Origin: Porphyromonadaceae bacterium UBA7332
Lineage (GTDB): Bacteria > Bacteroidota > Bacteroidia > Bacteroidales > UBA7332
Length of the DNA stretch: 18,601 nucleotides
Assembly: GCA_002471225.1 (NCBI GenBank)
Contig: DKPO01000046.1
Location: forward strand, 1 to 18,601
Direction of reading: 5' to 3'
A program made the position numbers and the translations under genes. Shown piece by piece: positions 1 through 7,128 of this stretch; position 1 is the first letter of the stretch, and each line of letters begins with the position of its first letter. Below the pieces are notes generated by a model, which was given only the letters and a program-made list of their open reading frames with translations, was not told the origin of the DNA and did no database searches.

Positions 1-181
1 AAAATTTCATTCTCGCAAGTTTTCGGAAAACTTTTCTCGCTACTTTTTGCGCTTGTTTTATCTAACTAATTGATAACCGGAGTATTAACTAATATAAGTT
101 TAACACCGTTTAACAATACCAAGTATTAATTTCCCCTTCACTATGTCGTGAAATCGTACTCACGCCCGCTCCTACTGTTTT
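1..181. other. Intergenic region downstream of the helicase
   Basis: No gene is visible in these bases. The only structure seen is a short hairpin, AAGTTTT (17-23), CGG loop, AAAACTT (27-33), followed by TTCTCGC. It could be a weak terminator for a plus-strand gene left of the window. The helicase ends at 182 on the minus strand, and no strong hairpin with a T-run lies just beyond its stop codon. Confidence 0.4.
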
Positions 182-1450
182 TTAATTTGGAGTAAAGTGT
201 GTACGTTTTTTTAAAACCGGTTTACTTTTGTGCTCCTCGCTATGATGAGGTCGGTTATTATTAGGGCGATTATGTCGGGAAGGTGTACGTCCCGCATTTG
301 GATTAAACTCCGGAGACTCTCCTATATACTCTGGTATCGGAAGTTGCTCAATATCCCGTCCAATCAGACGACATACTTTAATCAATCCCCGCTGTTCTTT
401 CTCTCCAATCAAAGAAATCGCCTTACCTTTAGCATCAGCTCTACCCGTACGACCGATACGATGAATATAGTCTTCTGTATCCATTGGTAAATCCCAATTT
501 ATAACAAGACCTACATTATCAATATCAATCCCCCGGGATAAAATATCTGTAGCAACCAAAACATCCAGTTTACGGTTACGGTAATCTAATAGTACCTGTT
601 GGCGCTCATCCTGCTCCAAATCGGAATGCATCGCTGCTGCACGGATCTTTTTGCGCTTTAAATGATAAGCCACATCTCCGACCTTCTTTTTAGAAGAACA
701 AAATATAATAACCGTCTGATCCGGATTTTCCTTAATTATATGTTCAACCAGATTCAATTTCTGATTTTCATAACATATATATACGAATTGTTCAATTGAT
801 TCATTCGGTTTCGAAACGGCTACATTAACATGGACCGGATTATGCAAAATAGACGCAATAAGCTTTTGAATTTTCAAAGGCATCGTAGCCGAAAATAAAA
901 CTGTCTGTCTGTCTTCAGGAAGATATTCTACAATTTTCTTAATATCATCAGCAAAACCCATATCCAACATTTTATCCGCTTCATCCAGAATAAAATGTTT
1001 CACATGCGATAAATCAATTTTGCTATGTTCGAGATGTGAGATTAAACGTCCCGGTGTAGCAACAATGATATCGGCACCCAATTTCATACCTCTTTTCTGA
1101 ACTTCCCAATCAGGTCCCGTACCTCCTCCATAAACTAATAAGGAAGATACAGGCAGAAAATAAGAAAATCCTTCAATCTGGGTATCTATTTGTTGAGCCA
1201 ATTCACGTGTAGGAGCCATAATGATTGCTTTAATCTTATTCTCCTGATAATTATTATTGGATAATTGATTTAATAAAGGAAGTACGAAAGCGGCTGTTTT
1301 TCCTGTCCCTGTCTGAGCAGAAGCGACAACATCTCGACCTTCAAGTATAATAGGAATGGCTTTCTCTTGGACAGGGGTCATTTCCTGAAAATTCATTGTA
1401 TCTAACCCATCTAACAATTCTTCAGTCAGTTCTAATTCGTCAAAACGCAT
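182..1450 (-). CDS. DEAD-box ATP-dependent RNA helicase
   Basis: A 422-residue DEAD-box helicase that should unwind short RNA duplexes in the cytoplasm, for example in ribosome assembly or cold adaptation. All core motifs are visible: Q motif (F21, Q28), Walker A AQTGTGKT (45-52), PTREL (80-84), TPGR (132-135), DEAD (156-159), SAT (187-189), motif V ATDILSRGIDI (300-310) and motif VI HRIGRTGR (330-337). After about residue 375 comes a basic tail rich in Asn, Arg and His, as in the RhlE-like helicases common in Bacteroidetes. The tail fits RNA binding but does not settle the subgroup. The start is the ATG 32 bases downstream of a TAGCTTTG promoter box. The gene looks intact and is ordinary chromosome. 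Confidence 0.96.
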   Translation of the reverse strand: MRFDELELTEELLDGLDTMNFQEMTPVQEKAIPIILEGRDVVASAQTGTGKTAAFVLPLLNQLSNNNYQENKIKAIIMAPTRELAQQIDTQIEGFSYFLPVSSLLVYGGGTGPDWEVQKRGMKLGADIIVATPGRLISHLEHSKIDLSHVKHFILDEADKMLDMGFADDIKKIVEYLPEDRQTVLFSATMPLKIQKLIASILHNPVHVNVAVSKPNESIEQFVYICYENQKLNLVEHIIKENPDQTVIIFCSSKKKVGDVAYHLKRKKIRAAAMHSDLEQDERQQVLLDYRNRKLDVLVATDILSRGIDIDNVGLVINWDLPMDTEDYIHRIGRTGRADAKGKAISLIGEKEQRGLIKVCRLIGRDIEQLPIPEYIGESPEFNPNAGRTPSRHNRPNNNRPHHSEEHKSKPVLKKRTHFTPN

Positions 1451-1474
1451 ATTCTAAAAATGTATTATATGTCA

Positions 1475-1505
1475 CAAAGCTAACGAATAAAACGAACATT
1501 TAAAA
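1475..1505 (-). promoter_or_regulatory. Probable promoter of the helicase gene
   Basis: Read on the minus strand, TAGCTTTG (1482-1475) matches the Bacteroidales -7 box TAnnTTTG exactly. A weaker T-rich -33 region (TTTTA, 1505-1501) lies 18 bases upstream. Transcription would start about 20 bases before the helicase ATG. Confidence 0.5.
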
Positions 1506-1523
1506 CGAAAGCCTTCATTTATC

Positions 1524-1850
1524 TTATTTTTTCTTTTTAACACTCATCACCCGATGTCCGAAAACAGCCAACAGCAATACGCCTGCTAACACCTTCACCC
1601 ACAGCACTCCACTTCCGAAAAGAATAAATGAAATAAGCAATAAACAGGTTATCACAAATAAGATTGATGCCGGATTTCGTATTAATTGAAAAAACTCTGG
1701 CAAGGAGTCTTTATTTGAGAATGCAAAATAAAGCCCCACACATCCAATTAACAACAGAGGCTTTTGTATCCAGGTTTCGATAAACATCGATGAGAGCATC
1801 ATCCCGAAACTCACTATAATCACTATTGTATAAATAATTTTCTCTTTCAT
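1524..1850 (-). CDS. Small four-helix membrane protein, function unknown
   Basis: This 108-residue protein is almost entirely hydrophobic. About four membrane segments can be drawn at residues 5-25, 31-45, 61-79 and 82-102, and the C-terminus ends in a lysine-rich stretch (VKKKK) that would face the cytoplasm under the positive-inside rule. No catalytic motif is visible and I do not recognise the family. It is upstream of the helicase in the same orientation, 73 bases away. Because the helicase has its own promoter box in that gap, the two need not be co-transcribed. The length, start codon and strong hydrophobicity make a real gene likely. Confidence 0.75.
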   Translation of the reverse strand: MKEKIIYTIVIIVSFGMMLSSMFIETWIQKPLLLIGCVGLYFAFSNKDSLPEFFQLIRNPASILFVITCLLLISFILFGSGVLWVKVLAGVLLLAVFGHRVMSVKKKK

Positions 1851-2049
1851 CTTTCTTCTGTTTTGATCTAATCAATGCGAAAGATAAACAAATAACAGGG
1901 CGATAAGGTCGTCCTGTTTCCTTTATTCACAAAATTTATAACATAACGCCTATTCCGGCTTACTTCCTTATCCTCAAACTCTTTCTTTATATATATAGCA
2001 GAAAACGACTCTGAAATATCCAGTTACACGAAAATAACCGTCCCAAACA

Positions 2050-2082
2050 TTTGGCTCTTTCAATCTTTTTATACTATATTTG
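2050..2082 (+). promoter_or_regulatory. Promoter of tRNA-Ser
   Basis: TTTG (2050-2053) and TATATTTG (2075-2082) are separated by 21 bases. This is an exact match to the Bacteroidales vegetative promoter (TTTG, 19-21 bases, TAnnTTTG). Transcription would start near 2088, about 35 bases before the mature tRNA. Confidence 0.8.
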
Positions 2083-2122
2083 CACTGCAATTGAGAATAA
2101 CGCTCGATAGCGATGCTCATCT

Positions 2123-2207
2123 GGAGAGATGGCAGAGTGGTCGAATGCGGCGGTCTTGAAAACCGTTGTACTGCAAGGTACCGGGGGTTCGAATCCCTCT
2201 CTCTCCG
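2123..2207 (+). tRNA. tRNA-Ser(UGA)
   Basis: The acceptor stem GGAGAGA (2123-2129) pairs with TCTCTCC (2200-2206), followed by discriminator G2207. The anticodon arm is GCGGT, loop CTTGAAA, ACCGT, with anticodon TGA at 2157-2159, reading UCA codons. There is a long variable arm, as expected for a class II tRNA, and a T-arm with GGTTCGAATCC. CCA is not encoded (GCT follows). The 3' end serves as an integration site: its last 15 bases and the terminator recur at 5569 and, diverged, at 7129. The tRNA itself is complete, so integration restored it. Confidence 0.97.
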
Positions 2208-2370
2208 CTAAAAGCGCTGAAAACAAAAGTTTTCAGCGCTTTTTTTATTTAATTTCAAAGCCCACTAATGGGAATCATTTTTAACGGCTCCTCATGTCTG
2301 GTGGTCGTGATTCAAAATAAGTGAAAGTATCAGCACCTACTACAAAAGGAAACAGTTCAACGAAGAGTAA
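2191..2370. repeat. Left junction repeat (attachment site 1 plus left end of element A)
   Basis: The sequence from the tRNA 3' end through the terminator and about 120 bases beyond is repeated at 5569-5747 with only a handful of differences. The first part (to about 2247) is host tRNA end and terminator. The remainder (about 2248-2370) is best read as the conserved left end of the integrated element, since it is absent after the third site at 7185. A short frame beginning ATG at 2294 is broken by TAA (2318) where the other copy has CAA. Confidence 0.8.
2210..2247 (+). terminator. Rho-independent terminator of tRNA-Ser
   Basis: The arms AAAAGCGCTGAAAAC (2210-2224) and GTTTTCAGCGCTTTT (2229-2243) form a 15-bp stem with an AAAA loop, followed by more T residues. 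Copies of this hairpin recur at 5586-5623 and 7146-7182 as part of the attachment-site duplications. Confidence 0.9.
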
Positions 2371-2386
2371 TAACACATAAGCCAAC

Positions 2387-2563
2387 ATGAAAGAAGAAGA
2401 AGAAGAATATTCCTTGAGTCAAGATCTTCGGGATTGGGACGAACGACAAGATAAATATGAGAAATGGGAGCTTAATAATGGCAACGAAACTTCTGATTTA
2501 ACGAAAACACACAGTTATGACCGGAAGAACCATATAACACCTAATATCGTATCTGTTGACTAG
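2387..2563 (+). CDS. Small acidic hypothetical protein (58 aa)
   Basis: A 58-codon frame begins ATG at 2387 and ends TAG at 2561-2563. The product starts MKEEEEE and is strongly acidic in its N-terminal half, with an aromatic/charged segment around residues 15-30 (LRDWDERQDKYEKWE); the C-terminal half is polar. It has no signal peptide, membrane segment or motif I recognise. It lies just inside the left end of element A and has no counterpart in element B, where the homology stops at about 5747. Coding is supported only by the clean frame and start position, so it may be chance or a remnant. Confidence 0.35.
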   Translation: MKEEEEEYSLSQDLRDWDERQDKYEKWELNNGNETSDLTKTHSYDRKNHITPNIVSVD

Positions 2564-2890
2564 CTGGCATAACAGACGCCAAATAACCATTATGATATTT
2601 TTGCAAGCAACTATTGTACCCCAAATAATGGCAACATCTGGTTAACAAATAAGATACCAATAGCATTAATCCAAATAAAACTGAATATCTTGTATCAGCA
2701 AAAATACTAATCGATGCTATTAGCTCAGCGATTTGTATTTTTTACTATTAAGTAGACGGAATGAGTCTTAACTATGAGCCAGACTTGTAGGGTTAGTTAA
2801 ATGAACTCATCTATTTTGCCAAAATATGATAAACCAATAAATGTCATTATCTTTTTAGTACTAATATATTATTACTTAATACGATAAACT
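2564..2890. other. Gene-free stretch inside element A
   Basis: AT-rich sequence with no credible gene. A TATTTTTG box (2596-2603) matches the Bacteroidales -7 consensus, and a 7-bp inverted pair (CCATTAT around 2588, ATAATGG around 2635) surrounds it, but no long frame follows. The remaining bases probably represent decayed element DNA and the leader of the HTH remnant at 2891. Confidence 0.4.
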
Positions 2891-3117
2891 ATGGATAACG
2901 ACAATATATTAGCTCTTATAAACAAAACACCAAATACTTTGATGCAAAGTATCGCAGAAGGTGTCAAACAAAGGAGATTGGAGCTTAACTGGACGCAAAA
3001 GATATTGGCGACAAAAGCAGGAATACCTCTTGCAACCTATCGTCGATTTAAATCACATAGTGAAATTTCTCTTCTGGGATTGGTGCGATTTTGAGTATGA
3101 TACTGACTGGATAAGAC
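2891..3117 (+). pseudogene. Frameshifted XRE-family regulator (HipB-like antitoxin type)
   Basis: The first 67 codons encode an XRE helix-turn-helix start: the region LMQSIAEGVKQRRLELNW, a TQKILATKAG recognition region, then ATYRRFK. This is the layout of Bacteroidetes HipB-like antitoxins, which usually run to about 105-115 residues. The frame stops at TGA (3092-3094). Around 3083 the bases GTGCG look like GTGGCG with one G lost: in the next frame the text continues AILSMILTG before a stop at 3117, as expected for the helix after GLV. I therefore read this as a one-base deletion followed by decay. No HipA-like kinase can be recognised downstream. A short functional HTH peptide is less likely but not excluded. 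Confidence 0.6.
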
Positions 3118-3702
3118 CTAAAATTCTTATCTATAAACATAAAAAAACGATATATTCAAGTTCTATCTGACAAAATATTTTTTTCGACTGCCCCCATTAC
3201 CGTTTGACTTGACTTCAGCTGTAAGTCTACAAGGACTTGAACTTGATGGATCACTCTCCCGGAACAATCTTTGCCCGTCTAATGAAAATGACTAATTCGA
3301 TTATGATATCAGATAATATTATAATGCTCCAAAAGAGCAAATGTATATTCGCAATCTAGCTAAATAAACAAGCTTTACTTTATACGACTTCGGAGGGTAA
3401 TTTCCCCCCTTGTGGGGCAAGGTGCTGAGAGTTACTCTCAGCACCTTGCTGTGTTCTGTCGAACACAAAAACTACATTGTAATCTAATTCGGATTCTTCG
3501 TGACAAACTACGCAATACTATTTTGTGTTTTTTTAATAAGTATAAATAAACAGCTTTATTAGATCAATACATATTCAATCAGACTAGTATTTAGTCTTAT
3601 ATTTGATCAACTAATCAGTTAACTGCATAGTTGAAAAATCAGTAGGATATTAATCAATAGGATAAACAGTAATATATAAGCAAATTGGACTTGCCAACTT
3701 AT
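3118..3702. other. Gene-poor stretch of element A with two tandem hairpins
   Basis: No intact gene is present. One frame near 3180-3290 (containing LTSAVSLQGLELDG) reads like protein but is broken by several stops, and I cannot assign it. At 3417-3449 there is a perfect 15-bp stem (GCAAGGTGCTGAGAG, loop TTA), immediately followed at 3450-3467 by a 7-bp stem (TGTGTTC, loop TGTC, GAACACA). Neither is followed by a T-run. An AGACTA/TAGTCT pair lies near 3579-3595. Confidence 0.45.
3417..3467. repeat. Two adjacent perfect hairpins
   Basis: Arms 3417-3431 and 3435-3449 pair over 15 bp with a TTA loop. Arms 3450-3456 and 3461-3467 pair over 7 bp. They abut with no spacer, after a CCCCCC/GGGG run at 3405-3417. 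No T-run follows on either strand, so a simple terminator is not well supported. A processing site, a transfer-origin-like structure or a recombination relic are alternatives. Confidence 0.55.
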
Positions 3703-4902
3703 TTACTTAGACGTTAATTCTTTTATCTCTTTCAATAGTTTGAAAATTATATCGGTTGGAATCATGTCTTTTTTCTCTTCTTTGACAATAGTCTCCTCGT
3801 CATATTTACTATGTTTTAGTCCAATTGATAAATGATTATCAAGCAGTCTATCTATCGCTGAATTTACTCGTTTCATAGAATCATTTATATCAATAGATAG
3901 CGAATTTAAAGCCAGTAATAAACCCTCTACATACTCTATTTCATGTATATGCTTGGCTAAAATAACCAACTGCCGTTGAGCCCTATTTAATTGAGAAATG
4001 AAAGCCCACAATAAAGCACCAGTAACAGGTATTGGAAGCATTAATATTAAATAATCTTTCCACTCAGGAAATGTGTCTATTTTGTGGAATTTAGAACAAA
4101 TCACAATTTCTAAAACAACAATAAATACTATTACTATGGCTGTTAATATCAAATATGCACAAAACATTTTTTTCAAACGGTCGTGCTCCTTTTTTATTGG
4201 AGATAGATAAATGCTTAATTCACTAAATGTTGCTTTTATCTTGCTATTCCATTCTGTAATTGCGTTTTCTTGTTTTTTCTTTTCTTCCAACTCCATTTGA
4301 TAGCTGAGTATTTGTTGATTAGCAGCTTGCAATTGCTCTTCTTTCTCTTTTATACTCATTTTATGCCGTTTTATTTCTTCCGCACTTTGGCCTTTAATAT
4401 CTTCTTGTTTTTGCTGCACATTCTTTAGTGCCGTAACAAGCTCATCTCTTTGTTTCTGAATTTCATACTTTTGCTTTTGGATTTCATCAATTTGTTCTTT
4501 ATAATATATTTCAGAGTTATATACAGATGGTCTATTTATGCTAAATTCACGAAGTAATCTTTTTGCTTTTGATATGTTATAGTGTATTTCTTTTGATAGA
4601 TTTTGAAAAGTTGATTTATATTTATCGGTCACCCTTCCCTCCATCTCAATACCCTTTCTTATTGATTGTAATTCGGAATATATCGAATAAAAATCATCGG
4701 AGATAATATTTGACACAAAATCAATCGTTGACATAGAAGATGAATCAAGTTTTCCTATGGTATTTTTAATAATAAATAAATCATTTATTAATTGATAGTC
4801 ACATAAATCTTCAAAGTGTTCTGACGATAAAATTAAAATCAGACTATCTATGATATCTACTTTATCTTCGAACTCCATCAGCATTTTTTTTACTTGCCCC
4901 AT
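3703..4902 (-). CDS. Coiled-coil protein with two membrane helices, function unknown
   Basis: A 399-residue protein and the only intact large gene of element A. Residues 1-125 are a mostly helical, soluble-looking N-terminal region. Residues 131-245 are a long coiled coil rich in Gln, Lys and Glu (for example IQKQKYEIQKQRDEL). Two membrane helices follow at about 247-270 and 283-304, close enough to form a hairpin. The C-terminal 95 residues are again helical and end in a charged tail. There is no signal peptide and no nucleotide-binding or nuclease motif. The geometry puts both soluble ends on the same side of the inner membrane. Anti-phage cargo is possible from its position in a tRNA-associated element, but nothing in the sequence proves it. 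The start is the ATG after an A-rich leader; another Met at codon 8 is possible. Confidence 0.8.
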   Translation of the reverse strand: MGQVKKMLMEFEDKVDIIDSLILILSSEHFEDLCDYQLINDLFIIKNTIGKLDSSSMSTIDFVSNIISDDFYSIYSELQSIRKGIEMEGRVTDKYKSTFQNLSKEIHYNISKAKRLLREFSINRPSVYNSEIYYKEQIDEIQKQKYEIQKQRDELVTALKNVQQKQEDIKGQSAEEIKRHKMSIKEKEEQLQAANQQILSYQMELEEKKKQENAITEWNSKIKATFSELSIYLSPIKKEHDRLKKMFCAYLILTAIVIVFIVVLEIVICSKFHKIDTFPEWKDYLILMLPIPVTGALLWAFISQLNRAQRQLVILAKHIHEIEYVEGLLLALNSLSIDINDSMKRVNSAIDRLLDNHLSIGLKHSKYDEETIVKEEKKDMIPTDIIFKLLKEIKELTSK

Positions 4903-4970
4903 ATGTTTATTTTTTTCAATAACGCAGTGTTAAAATATTAATATTTACCGTATAATACATTGATTTAATT

Positions 4971-5006
4971 GTAAATATAGATATATTTCTGTTTTGTTGG
5001 TTGCAA
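4971..5006 (-). promoter_or_regulatory. Promoter of the coiled-coil membrane protein
   Basis: On the minus strand TTGCAA (5006-5001) is followed after 21 bases by TATATTTAC (4979-4971), one base short of the TAnnTTTG consensus, with correct spacing. The leader to the ATG at 4902 would be about 60 bases, which suggests that this cargo gene has its own promoter. Confidence 0.5.
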
Positions 5007-5040
5007 GATATTAAAAAATAGCCACCTATGAATAATTTTA

Positions 5041-5068
5041 ATAAAAAGTTGTAGCTATTTTACAACTT
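5041..5068 (-). terminator. Terminator-like hairpin after the TraQ remnant
   Basis: AAGTTGTA (5046-5053) and TACAACTT (5061-5068) form an 8-bp stem. On the minus strand the stem is followed by a T-rich run (5047-5041). It lies 4 bases beyond the stop of the TraQ remnant, so it probably ended that transcription unit. Confidence 0.55.
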
Positions 5069-5071
5069 AGA

Positions 5072-5360
5072 TTATTCCTCTTCCTTGCTGCTGTCATTAT
5101 TGAACGAAAAAGTAAGCTACACTAACTGTCCGAAACTATCCTCCACATATATGTCAATGGTTTGTTGGTCGGTCGATGCAGAGGTGTAGTAAAGCCGGAA
5201 TATCTCTTTCTCTAGTGGATAAAAATCGTTCGACAGGAACAATGTACCGTTATCCATTTTCAGCTCCCCTTAACTGTCCGGTTGGAAGAATCGAATTTGG
5301 TAAGTGACCAATAAATCTCGCCGGCTCGTTTCAACTGACACCTAACCTCTGTGCTCTCTA
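5072..5360 (-). pseudogene. traQ: Decayed conjugative-transposon protein TraQ (DUF3872)
   Basis: Translating the minus strand gives a clear DUF3872/TraQ C-terminal half spread over two frames. First comes TEVRCQLKRAGEIYW, then after a one-base frameshift IRFFQPDS, a TAA stop, GELKMDNGTLFLSNDFYPL, and FRLYYTSASTDQQTIDIYV. A further TAG sits at 5117-5119 before LTFSFNNDSSKEEE and the natural stop at 5072. DUF3872 proteins are small lipoprotein-like components of the conjugation apparatus of CTnDOT-type elements. The N-terminal part with the signal peptide is missing. One frameshift and two in-frame stops make this a pseudogene. It is direct evidence that element A once carried, or recombined with, transfer genes. 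Confidence 0.8.
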
Positions 5361-5477
5361 GAGCTTTCAACTTCTATATTTCAAAATTAATTGGAAATAA
5401 CAGTTAAATATCTAATAATATTCCTATATTTACCCCCATAAATAAGCAGACTCAAAACAGTCAGCAACCGACTTATA

Positions 5478-5568
5478 AAGAGTTATAATCGTTACAGGTT
5501 CGTTACATAGGAATATCAGTCTAAAAATAACCGATTGATTATTACGAGATAAGACAAGGGAGGTTCAT
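5478..5568. repeat. Right-end repeat of element A
   Basis: AAGAGTTATAATCGTTACAG (5478-5497) and a second block ATTGATTATT plus GAGATAAGACA (5534-5556) match 7051-7070 and 7094-7116 almost base for base, with about 12 extra bases in the middle here. Two GTTACA words (5491, 5502) resemble arm-type binding repeats for a tyrosine recombinase, which is an inference. The block lies directly before attachment site 2. Confidence 0.7.
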
Positions 5569-5747
5569 AATCCCTCTCTCTCCGCTAAAAGCGCTGAAAA
5601 CTTTTGTTTTCAGCGCTTTTTTTATTTAAATTCAAAGCCCACTAATGGGAATCATTTTTAACGGCTCCTCATGTCTGGTGGTCGTGATTCAAAACAAGTG
5701 AAAGTATCAGCACCTACTACAAAAGAAAACAGCTCAACGAAGAGTAA
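5569..5747. repeat. Middle junction repeat (attachment site 2 plus left end of element B)
   Basis: AATCCCTCTCTCTCCGC (5569-5585) copies the tRNA-Ser 3' end exactly. It is followed by a copy of the terminator hairpin (5586-5623) and about 120 bases nearly identical to 2248-2370. Just before it, GGAGGTTCAT still resembles the T-arm. The hairpin loop reads TTTT here and AAAA at the tRNA, which is the loop inverted. Confidence 0.8.
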
Positions 5748-5751
5748 ATAG
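5671..5751 (+). other. Possible 26-codon ORF in the conserved left end
   Basis: ATG at 5671 to TAG at 5749-5751 gives MSGGRDSKQVKVSAPTTK and eight more residues. In the duplicate at 2294 the ninth codon is TAA, so the peptide is not conserved as a whole. The two copies differ at few sites, which gives no strong coding signal. It may simply be a conserved element end that happens to be open. Confidence 0.2.
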
Positions 5752-5789
5752 AGCTTTTGAGGCTACAAAGCTTATGGTAATTGTAGGCT

Positions 5790-6758
5790 TTAGTCTAATG
5801 AAGACTGTTGTTGCGCTCTCATAAAGGTCCCTTTCATATAGTCCAGGTATACATTGATTGAGTCTCCCTTTTCTTTGTTCTGCCCGTAAAATTTGATTTG
5901 TTTTGCTGAAGGATCAATATAGATTTGTTGGTAGCGATGAATAAAGTCAACGGTAAACAATCCTTCAAATCCAATATTTTTAAAGCGATCAATAATTTTT
6001 TTATCTTTTTCGAAGGCAAATAAAGCATATTCAATCGTATATTTATCTATTTGAAGGTTGTCAGAGAGCCAAGACACTGGAGCTGAATTTCGCTGAAAGG
6101 CCAATCCGCCATGAGTTTTACACCATGAGGGTATAGAGTCATATTCATGAAACAAGACAAAGCTGCGGTTTTTTAAACTGAACCCTGTGTCGAATAGCAT
6201 ATTTAGTTCTTTCTTCGGGCTTAAAGGCAATTTTACAGTGAAATAAATATCTTCAGCCAGATCGTAGTTTAAGCACATTGTTTCTCTCTCTAATCTGACA
6301 AAAGGTTTACGGGAAATATGTACAACTTTCTTATCCAGATCGAAAAACCAATGATAATTCGAGATAATATTCATACCAAGAATATTGACTTTGTCATGTA
6401 TGTCATGCATGAATTCTGCCTTATTGCTAAACTCTCCAATTTCAAAAGAACCATTCGGGTATTTTTGGGCAATAGTGTCAAATCGGTACCTTATGAGGTT
6501 AGTCTGTATTTTACGCAAAGTGTCCTGAGGTGAGTAGTCGAATATGCTTGTAATACTGCAACCGGTATCAAAAAGAAAATCTGATGTTTCTCCATTAAAT
6601 GTTACAGGCAGATATATTCTTTGATCTACCCCGCCAAATTTTATAGGCAAAATAGTTACCTGATCCTGATTGTTTTTCTGATTGTTCTTCTTATCGTTAG
6701 TGCAACAAACAAAAAAAAGCAGGTACGTAATAAGTAAAAAACAGTTTAATCGTTTCAT
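5790..6758 (-). CDS. Lipoprotein with two retropepsin-like aspartic protease lobes
   Basis: A 322-residue protein with a lipoprotein signal (hydrophobic residues 4-17, Cys18/Cys19 as likely lipidation site), so it is probably anchored in an envelope membrane facing the periplasm or surface. The mature part has two similar lobes. Lobe 1 (about 37-150) has FLFDTGCS with D64-T-G and ends ILGMNIISNYHWFFDL. Lobe 2 (about 170-300) has MLFDTGFS with D190-T-G and ends GLFTVDFIHRYQQIYID. This is the clan AA pattern: DTG followed by a hydrophobic-Gly/D-region and a final strand. Having both catalytic Asp residues in one chain suggests a self-contained protease, although the conserved hydrophobic-Gly in lobe 2 is unclear. 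Substrate is unknown. It is the sole gene of element B, so it is probably accessory cargo. Confidence 0.85.
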   Translation of the reverse strand: MKRLNCFLLITYLLFFVCCTNDKKNNQKNNQDQVTILPIKFGGVDQRIYLPVTFNGETSDFLFDTGCSITSIFDYSPQDTLRKIQTNLIRYRFDTIAQKYPNGSFEIGEFSNKAEFMHDIHDKVNILGMNIISNYHWFFDLDKKVVHISRKPFVRLERETMCLNYDLAEDIYFTVKLPLSPKKELNMLFDTGFSLKNRSFVLFHEYDSIPSWCKTHGGLAFQRNSAPVSWLSDNLQIDKYTIEYALFAFEKDKKIIDRFKNIGFEGLFTVDFIHRYQQIYIDPSAKQIKFYGQNKEKGDSINVYLDYMKGTFMRAQQQSSLD

Positions 6759-7050
6759 GAGATTGTATTAGTTAAGTTATTAAGCATGCTGCTCCGTTTT
6801 AAGAATAAAACAACATGTTGATTATAGAGGGTGGATCCTTGGTTTGCAGTTGTTGATGTTGTATCTTTTGACAGAAACCCCATTTTGTCATGCTTTGTTT
6901 ATCTTATTAAGGCTAAATAATTAAAAAGGCTTGTATCTATTAATTTAGATATCAGCGATTACATAAACTATACCTATCTAACGATCAACAATAACCACCT
7001 TCAGGTATTTGATCCAAAAATAAAGAAATATTTTTAAAAATCAACTAATC

Positions 7051-7116
7051 AAGAGTTATAATAGTTACAGAAAGAGATAAGTATAAATAACAAATTGATT
7101 ATTCAGAGATAAGACA
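7051..7116. repeat. Right-end repeat of element B
   Basis: AAGAGTTATAATAGTTACAG (7051-7070) differs at one base from 5478-5497, and ATTGATTATT...GAGATAAGACA (7094-7116) matches 5534-5556 with two changes. Its position just before an attachment-site copy is the same as in element A. Confidence 0.7.
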
Positions 7117-7128
7117 GAGGACGTTAAT

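Larger units (their letters stand above)
2192..5585. mobile_element. Element A: decayed integrative element in tRNA-Ser
   Basis: Bounded by the tRNA-Ser 3' end (2192) and its direct repeat (5569-5585). The right-end motif (5478-5556) is shared with element B, and the left-end motif with 5628-5747. Inside are a 58-codon ORF, a frameshifted HTH gene, one intact membrane coiled-coil gene and a TraQ pseudogene. The TraQ remnant suggests descent, at least in part, from a conjugative transposon. No integrase, excisionase or mobilisation gene is left, so it should be immobile unless helped in trans. The exact crossover cannot be fixed within the repeated bases. Confidence 0.72.

Noticed and set aside
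230..490. Plus-strand 86-codon frame inside the helicase gene.
   Set aside because: It is antisense to conserved helicase motifs V and VI and has no features of its own.
3180..3350. Protein-like frame with LTSAVSLQGLELDG, considered as a HipA or other toxin remnant.
   Set aside because: It is interrupted by several stops and I could not match it to HipA or any family, so only a decayed stretch is reported.
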